11,000 bases of DNA from an uncultured Eubacteriales bacterium (lineage in GTDB: Bacteria; Bacillota; Clostridia; Oscillospirales; Acutalibacteraceae), in assembly GCA_934489895.1 (NCBI GenBank), contig CAKSST010000027.1:1-11000 (forward strand), given 5' to 3'. Each line of letters opens with the position of its first letter. Within the stretch, counting starts at the first letter, position 1. Shown here in pieces: positions 7,589-11,000 of this stretch. The notes beneath the pieces were generated by a model, which ran no database searches, had not been told where the DNA came from, and saw nothing but the letters and a program-made list of their open reading frames with translations. Both the position numbers and the translations under genes were made by a program.

Positions 7589-7631
7589 AAAACCCGTCAA
7601 AGCCTGATTATAAAGGCTTTGACGGGTTTTT
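7589..7631 (+). terminator. Intrinsic terminator after argH
   Basis: A perfect 17-bp stem (7589-7605 with 7614-7630) around an 8-nt loop, with CCCGTCAAAGCC at its core, ends in TTTTT (7627-7631). An A-run borders the left arm, so it may also stop minus-strand transcription coming from the DUF421 gene. Confidence 0.92.
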
Positions 7632-7633
7632 AC

Positions 7634-7682
7634 TGGCGAACATAAACAATAGATATAACCGTTGCCCTCTTGAATGTCATTC
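7634..7682 (-). repeat. Decayed 3' fragment of tRNA-Ala, candidate old attachment site
   Basis: Read on the minus strand this 49-bp stretch runs from GAATGACATTCAAGAGG through CGGTTATATC to a terminal CCA. It aligns in the same orientation with the well-kept tRNA-Ala(GGC) 3' fragment at 10781-10827: 26 of the first 31 bases match and the last 12 share 9, with two extra bases between. Lost pairing in the T-arm (TTCG changed to TTAT) means it cannot be a working tRNA part. It begins 2 bp after the argH terminator and marks a likely left edge of the island. Confidence 0.55.
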
Positions 7683-7709
7683 ATGGACTCAATCGTGCTA
7701 AAAGAGTAT

Positions 7710-8393
7710 TCAGCAAACGGAACTTTTTTCATAAAGAACAAACTTCAAATTTTTATCACAAACCGCAAGAAAAACATCTTTCACAGAGTTAACATTATGT
7801 TGCTTTAATTGCTTGTCAAGCCAGGTCAAATCCAACCCCATGCGCTTTAGGTTGTCCTCCAGGATATGCCCATCCATGATTAACTCGGTAAACAACAGTT
7901 CCTGTTTTGGCATCAGGTTCATATCTTTGGGTGTTACGGGACGCTGATCGCTCACCGGAAGAATAGTAAGATTTCCGTTGTACTCAAAAACAGCGGTTTG
8001 GATGGTTGTAAGGTCAAAGTATCCTTGCTGCCTGCACATGACCATAAACTCGCTCAGATCCAGCTTGGCTTTTTTCAGATTTTCACGGTACAGTTTCCCA
8101 TGATCCATAATGATGGTAGGCGTACCGTTAAGATATTTGCGTGTCCTTGTAAATTTATTGGAAATAACGCTCAACAGCAGAGTTATGACTCCGTAAATCA
8201 CCATAGCGGTAAGCGGTTTCCACGGTTTTTCTAACTCTGTCGCCATTTCAGCCGCAATGGAACCAATGGATATTCCCGTAATGTAATCAAAAAAATCCAA
8301 CTGGGCAATTTGTTTGTGTCCGATAAACTTAGCAACTAAAAATAACGCAACAAATGAACCCAGGGCGGCTAGGCAAAGCTTCAAAAAATCCAT
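7710..8393 (-). CDS. DUF421 (YetF-like) membrane protein
   Basis: 227 residues, full length for the DUF421 family (YetF, YdfR, YrbG and relatives in Bacillus). Three hydrophobic segments at about 5-22, 36-53 and 62-80 make an N-terminal membrane domain; the DUF421 domain follows (from about 84: YLNGTPTIIMDHGKLYRENL...) and then a C-terminal soluble part. Landmarks of the family are FFDYITGISIGSIAAEMA (34-51) and the LTTIQTAVFEYNGNLTIL region (128-145). The biochemical role is not established; several Bacillus members are linked to spores, but nothing here shows that for this one. ATG start with GGGAGGA 7 nt upstream (8401-8407). It stands alone on the minus strand, convergent with argH and divergent from the cupin remnant and VWA gene, inside the stretch bounded by tRNA-Ala repeats. 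It stops just short of the left repeat. Confidence 0.9.
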   Translation of the reverse strand: MDFLKLCLAALGSFVALFLVAKFIGHKQIAQLDFFDYITGISIGSIAAEMATELEKPWKPLTAMVIYGVITLLLSVISNKFTRTRKYLNGTPTIIMDHGKLYRENLKKAKLDLSEFMVMCRQQGYFDLTTIQTAVFEYNGNLTILPVSDQRPVTPKDMNLMPKQELLFTELIMDGHILEDNLKRMGLDLTWLDKQLKQHNVNSVKDVFLAVCDKNLKFVLYEKSSVC

Positions 8394-8530
8394 ATATCAA
8401 TCCTCCCTTTTATATATTGTGGCCATAATTTCAGTAAGCATACATGATTAGTCTCTTAAAAATCTAAAATGATGTTTACTGCAGTATCCATGCTGCATAG
8501 AATGGTACCGTAAAGAAGAAAGTGTAAAAT

Positions 8531-8830
8531 ATGGAATGTCATCGTCCCGTTGGGCACAGTTGTAACACCTGCGATACCAATCACAGACCCAAGCCGTTTG
8601 TTACGAATATAATACGCGCAGCGCGATAGAATCAAAATTTTCGCACGGCGTTTTGGACATAGAATCATTTGCAGATGACCCTGATTGGCATTCTCCCCAG
8701 AGGCGATATCGGTGTGGAAATGCACCCTGACACAGATCAGTTTATATGTGTAGAAGAGGGACAAGCGGAGACATCCACCCCACAAAGGAGGATGGAGCAA
8801 AAAATAAGCATTAAGCGTATTGATGACTGA
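8531..8830 (+). pseudogene. Broken cupin-domain protein gene
   Basis: An ATG at 8531 opens a frame whose translation matches the N-terminal half of a small cupin family: PKPFVTNI, then FRTAFWT, HLQMTLIGILPRGDIGVEMH, then PDTDQFICVEEGQA. The metal-site EMHPDTDQ segment and the VEEGQ turn are recognisable from intact relatives, which as I recall them read roughly FRTALWTGxHLQ...GxDIGLEVHPxxDQF.RIEEGQG. Two TAG codons interrupt it (8627-8629 and 8660-8662, the latter where relatives have Gly). After about 8767 the cupin similarity ends; the frame runs on through unrelated sequence to a TGA at 8828-8830, so the second half of the barrel is missing. No working protein can result. It lies between the DUF421 and VWA genes in the putative island. 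Confidence 0.75.
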
Positions 8831-8861
8831 CGAAAGAAATACCTGTGTGTCCTCCAACCTC

Positions 8862-8880
8862 CCTCCGGCATAGTATAGTC
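8862..8880 (+). promoter_or_regulatory. Candidate -10 element (CATANNNTA type) upstream of the VWA gene
   Basis: The sequence CATAGTATAG lies about 50 bp before the VWA start and fits the CATANNNTA pattern of sporulation sigma-K (and the CATANNNT part of sigma-E) -10 elements. I found no convincing -35 partner at the proper distance. TATAGT in the same stretch could equally be a weak sigma-A -10. Confidence 0.25.
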
Positions 8881-8922
8881 TGGGGACCTATGATACAACG
8901 GGACTCAGAAAGTAATGACATT

Positions 8923-10296
8923 ATGGGAATTACTAATTCCAACAAAGAACTGAGCACGTCACGCATTGACTGCGGCGGTTCTTTTCAAGTAAAATTATCT
9001 TTAACGGCAGCGCCCGATATTGTGACAAACCCTACCGATATTGTGCTGATCCTCGACCGCTCGGGGAGCATGGCAGGAAGTGCGCTGGCGAATCTAAAAA
9101 ACGGTGCCAAGGCTTTTATTGACATTATCGATGAAGCTACTGACGGTACGCAGGACGGGCAAATCGATTTCGGAAGCCGAATCGCCATCGTCAGCTTTGC
9201 AAATACGGCGACTCAGGACACGCAGTTAATCACTTCGGTCTCCGATCTAAAGGCGGCAGTAGACGATTTGACCGCTGGCGGCAGCACAAACCATGCGGAT
9301 GCCTTTACCAAAGCCTCCGAACTGCTGGCAGCGCCATCCACCAACGCCCGTGTGATGGTGATGTTTACCGATGGACAAACTACCGCAGGTACCGATCCCA
9401 GCCCTATTGCCGCGGCAGCCAGAGCTGCAGGTGTGGTCATCTATGCCATCGGACTGTCCGGAAACAGCGGCGTGGATGTTACTGCTCTGGAGGATTGGAC
9501 ATCCAAGCCCGCATCCGCCTATGTGGCCATCACACCGGACGACGAAGAATTGGAGGATCTTTTTAAGGACTTAGCCAAAAACATCGTAAACCACGGCGCA
9601 ACCAATGTTGTAGTCGCCGATACGGTATCCCCTTGCTTCCGTATCACCTCTGTTTCCATGCCAACCAAGGGCACAGCCAGCCTGCCGGATGAGAACACAG
9701 TGCAGTGGCAAATTGACGAGTTGGGTGTGACCCAGAGTGAGGGCGCGGTGCTGGAATTTGCTGTGCAGCATATCGGCCCGTGTTCCGGCACCATCGAGGT
9801 AAATGAATCTGTTTCATACGATGACGAAGAAAGAAATGTAGTAAGCTTCCCCTCTCCCGAATTAAAGGTGGATTGCGATATCATCGTCATGCCGGAAATC
9901 TGTCCGGAACCTATTGACCTTACGGTTAACGGCTGCGAGGATTCGCTAGAATTTGACGCCGGTGAACTTGGCCTTGAATCAATTGGCCGCATCGTCCAAT
10001 TAAGCGTCACTCTGCAAAATGTCTGCCCCAACAGAAGGGTAGCATTGGCCGCCATCCTTACCGAAGTGGATGACCGTGGCTGCGAATACAAGCGTGGCAT
10101 GAAGACCGTATTGATCCCGGCTCACACAAATGCAACCTGTCGGGATGTTACCGTACGGTGTATTAATTTTGTTCTCCCTGAAAGCCTGGACGTTTCTAAC
10201 TCAGTAAGCTCAATCTGTAACACCCGAAGTTTTAAGGCGCGTTTTATTGCCAATTATATTGACAACGACTTTGAGTGCTGCAATACGGTGTTGTAA
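8923..10296 (+). CDS. VWA-domain protein with cysteine-rich C-terminal module
   Basis: 457 residues from the ATG at 8923; the in-frame ATGs at 8890 and before add an unconserved lead. This start gives MGITNSNKELSTSRIDCGGS, which fits the family as I know it, although its ribosome binding site is poor (AGAAAGTAATG). Residues 37-225 are a von Willebrand factor A domain with a complete metal-ion site: DRSGS 45-49, Thr122 in GGSTNHAD, and Asp150 in MFTDG. Residues about 226-320 look like a beta-rich DUF11-like repeat, ending DCDIIV. The rest (about 327-457) is a cysteine-rich module with CPEPIDLTVNGCED, CPNRRVALA, CRDVTVRC and DFECC; there are 13 Cys in all. No signal peptide, membrane span or LPXTG anchor is seen, so it is cytoplasmic, spore-associated or exported by another route. 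Function unknown. GC is visibly higher than in argH or the polysaccharide operon, suggesting transfer. Confidence 0.85.
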   Translation: MGITNSNKELSTSRIDCGGSFQVKLSLTAAPDIVTNPTDIVLILDRSGSMAGSALANLKNGAKAFIDIIDEATDGTQDGQIDFGSRIAIVSFANTATQDTQLITSVSDLKAAVDDLTAGGSTNHADAFTKASELLAAPSTNARVMVMFTDGQTTAGTDPSPIAAAARAAGVVIYAIGLSGNSGVDVTALEDWTSKPASAYVAITPDDEELEDLFKDLAKNIVNHGATNVVVADTVSPCFRITSVSMPTKGTASLPDENTVQWQIDELGVTQSEGAVLEFAVQHIGPCSGTIEVNESVSYDDEERNVVSFPSPELKVDCDIIVMPEICPEPIDLTVNGCEDSLEFDAGELGLESIGRIVQLSVTLQNVCPNRRVALAAILTEVDDRGCEYKRGMKTVLIPAHTNATCRDVTVRCINFVLPESLDVSNSVSSICNTRSFKARFIANYIDNDFECCNTVL

Positions 10297-10311
10297 CTAT
10301 CGCAGCACCGC

Positions 10312-10334
10312 CGGATGCCGTTTTTCGGCATCCG
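10312..10334 (+). terminator. Hairpin after the VWA gene, probable terminator
   Basis: CGGATGCCG (10312-10320) and CGGCATCCG (10326-10334) form a perfect 9-bp stem with a TTTTT loop, 15 bp after the VWA stop. A U-run after the stem is missing, so termination may be weak or the hairpin may protect the mRNA end. Confidence 0.55.
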
Positions 10335-10680
10335 AATACATAGAAAACTTGAGTAGAGTATCACATCTGAATTAACAATTTGTAAGAGATTTGAAAAGTT
10401 CTCCTTAAAATCCAAAGTTACACATTACGCGCCGGGTGAGACTATGGGCGTTGTTATCATATGCCGCAATCCGAAAGTATAAGTTTTTCTATCTGTTGCC
10501 GGCCATCGTACCGAATTTTTCTTTCGCGAAAATGAGTAGCAAAATCGTCAGACGGTAAAAAGAATATCTACCCCGGGGTCAAAACACCCACCTAGACCCC
10601 CGCGCCGGGACAGACCGATCCTGCTTTTGCTCCGACCGACAAGGAAGGCAGCCATTCTAATATATTCTGCGGTAAAACAA
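10335..10680. other. Gene-free stretch inside the island
   Basis: No supported coding frame or RNA gene was found on either strand. Short palindromes are present (TTTCGCGAAA at 10522-10531, ACCCCGGGGT near 10571) and a C-rich patch lies at about 10570-10610. The patchy composition may mean fused remnants of older insertions, but no protein match could be recognised. Confidence 0.4.
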
Positions 10681-10682
10681 AA

Positions 10683-10738
10683 TTAAAGGGACATAGCCAG
10701 CCAACTGCAATGCATGCAGCTGAACTATATCCCTTTAA
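10683..10738 (-). terminator. Long nested hairpin, terminator-like on the minus strand
   Basis: Arms 10683-10696 and 10725-10738 pair over 14 bp with a single non-Watson-Crick position, which is a U-G wobble only in the minus-strand RNA. Inside it AACTGCA (10703-10709) and TGCAGCT (10715-10721) form a second stem with one mismatch. On the minus strand the structure ends in CCCTTTAATTTTGTTTT, a U-rich tail. It may be a second terminator behind the tRNA remnant or a small mobile repeat. Confidence 0.5.
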
Positions 10739-10741
10739 AGC

Positions 10742-10778
10742 AAAAGAAAAAGTCCTGAAATTATTATATTTCAGAACT
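10742..10778 (-). terminator. tRNA-Ala terminator on the minus strand
   Basis: On the minus strand AGTTCTGAAAT and ATTTCAGGACT (10778-10768 and 10761-10751) form an 11-bp stem with one G-U wobble and a 6-nt loop, followed by TTTTCTTTT. It begins 2 nt after the CCA end of the tRNA fragment, the normal place for a tRNA gene terminator. Confidence 0.8.
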
Positions 10779-10780
10779 TT

Positions 10781-10827
10781 TGGTGGAGATAAGCGGGATC
10801 GAACCGCTGACCTCTTGAATGCCATTC
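10781..10827 (-). other. 3' fragment of tRNA-Ala(GGC): attachment site of an integrated element
   Basis: On the minus strand the last 47 bases of a tRNA-Ala are intact: anticodon loop with GGC, the 3' anticodon strand TTCAAG, the T-arm AGCGG-TTCGATC-CCGCT, and TATCTCC-A-CCA. Beyond 10827 the sequence departs from tRNA: the bases that should pair as CTTGA are replaced, and no D-arm or 5' acceptor GGAGATA follows, so it is not a functional gene. A 3' half broken in the anticodon arm is what tyrosine integrases leave when they insert in a tRNA gene. The tRNA's terminator side faces left, so the inserted element lies to the right, and a complete tRNA-Ala would be expected at its far end. Confidence 0.8.
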
Positions 10828-10851
10828 GATTAACGACCCGTTTAACCACAC

Positions 10852-10891
10852 TATTTCACACAATTTAACCGTGAAATAAACGTGAAATAAA
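10852..10891. repeat. GTGAAATA repeats beside the attachment site
   Basis: CGTGAAATAAA occurs twice in tandem (10870-10880 and 10881-10891), with an inverted TATTTCAC at 10852-10859. TTTAACC also occurs twice (10841-10847 and 10864-10870). Repeats of this size just inside an element end are typical arm-type binding sites of tyrosine integrases or sites for an excisionase; that role is inferred from position only. Confidence 0.45.
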
Positions 10892-10907
10892 GCAATATAT
10901 TATGCTT

Positions 10908-11000
10908 TTATTTTCTCAATACCGCCCTTGTATTTTTGCCGCAAATACCGTCAACTGTTAAACCATTATCCTGCTGAAAATGTGAAATCTGCTTTGCTGT
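10908..11000 (-). CDS. C-terminal end of a peptidoglycan-binding-domain protein (possible lysin), partial
   Basis: Only the last 30 codons and TAA stop are inside the window; the gene runs off the right edge. The sequence HFQQDNGLTVDGICGKNTR followed by AVLRK has the FQxxNGLxVDGxxGxxT pattern of the PG_binding_1 repeat, which usually closes amidases, lysozymes and similar wall hydrolases. Its place next to a tRNA attachment site fits a prophage lysin at the element end opposite the integrase, but a host hydrolase or a conjugative-element wall enzyme would look the same. The short C-terminus after the repeat suggests the domain is the very end of the protein. Confidence 0.7.
   Translation of the reverse strand, partial: TAKQISHFQQDNGLTVDGICGKNTRAVLRK

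Noticed and set aside
8627..8662. TAG recoded as an amino acid in the cupin frame
   Set aside because: Neighbouring genes follow the standard code, the permease itself ends in TAG, one of the TAGs replaces a Gly by two base changes, and the cupin is also truncated. A pseudogene is simpler.
8456..8857. 133-aa minus-strand open frame
   Set aside because: It lies antisense to the cupin relic, has no recognisable domain, and its composition is what the reverse of that relic gives.
9519..10100. 193-aa minus-strand frame opposite the VWA gene
   Set aside because: Ser/Thr-rich mirror of a high-GC gene, with no domain and no proper start site.
10592..10849. 85-aa minus-strand frame containing FKRSAVRSRLSPP
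   Set aside because: That peptide is the usual artefact of translating a tRNA 3' half, and here it covers the tRNA-Ala fragment and the terminators.
10781..10860. Intact tRNA-Ala gene
   Set aside because: The 3' half is perfect, but the D-arm, the 5' anticodon strand and the 5' acceptor strand are not present.

Overview
The window reads as chromosome of a low-to-moderate GC Clostridia-type Firmicute. The grounds are strong AGGAGG-type ribosome binding sites, a TTGACA-N17-TATAAT promoter, a PdaB-like deacetylase, a DUF421/YetF-like protein and a VWA protein family I associate with clostridial genomes. The genus cannot be read from the sequence.

Layout. (1) Positions 1-812: the 3' part of an IS3-family (IS150-like) insertion sequence, with most of its DDE transposase and its right inverted repeat. 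It ends on the base before the stop codon of the next gene. (2) Positions 813-5968, minus strand: a cell-surface polysaccharide operon, transcribed in the order ABC-2 permease, ABC ATPase, a large WbsX-RgpF glycosyltransferase, PdaB-like polysaccharide deacetylase. A glycan would be built or finished on the cytoplasmic side, moved out by the two-gene exporter, and possibly trimmed outside by the anchored deacetylase. (3) Positions 5969-6148: a divergent intergenic region with two near-consensus housekeeping promoters facing away from each other. (4) Positions 6149-7631, plus strand: argH, followed by a 17-bp perfect-stem terminator. (5) Positions 7632-10827: a probable small genomic island bounded by two direct repeats derived from the 3' half of tRNA-Ala(GGC). 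The left copy (7634-7682) is decayed, the right copy (10781-10827) well preserved. It holds a DUF421 membrane protein, a cupin pseudogene with two in-frame TAG codons and no C-terminus, and a GC-richer VWA-domain gene with a cysteine-rich tail. About 450 bp of gene-free sequence with hairpins follow. (6) Positions 10828-11000: the start of a second integrated element, with GTGAAATA repeats of the sort found next to integrase attachment sites, and the last 30 codons of a peptidoglycan-binding-domain protein, perhaps a phage-type lysin.

The most interesting structure is the pair of tRNA-Ala remnants. They suggest successive insertions at one tRNA gene, with the oldest remnant furthest from the intact tRNA, which should lie beyond the right edge. 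Other points are the possible non-AUG start of the glycosyltransferase, the hairpin masking the deacetylase ribosome binding site, and the insertion sequence ending exactly at the deacetylase stop codon.
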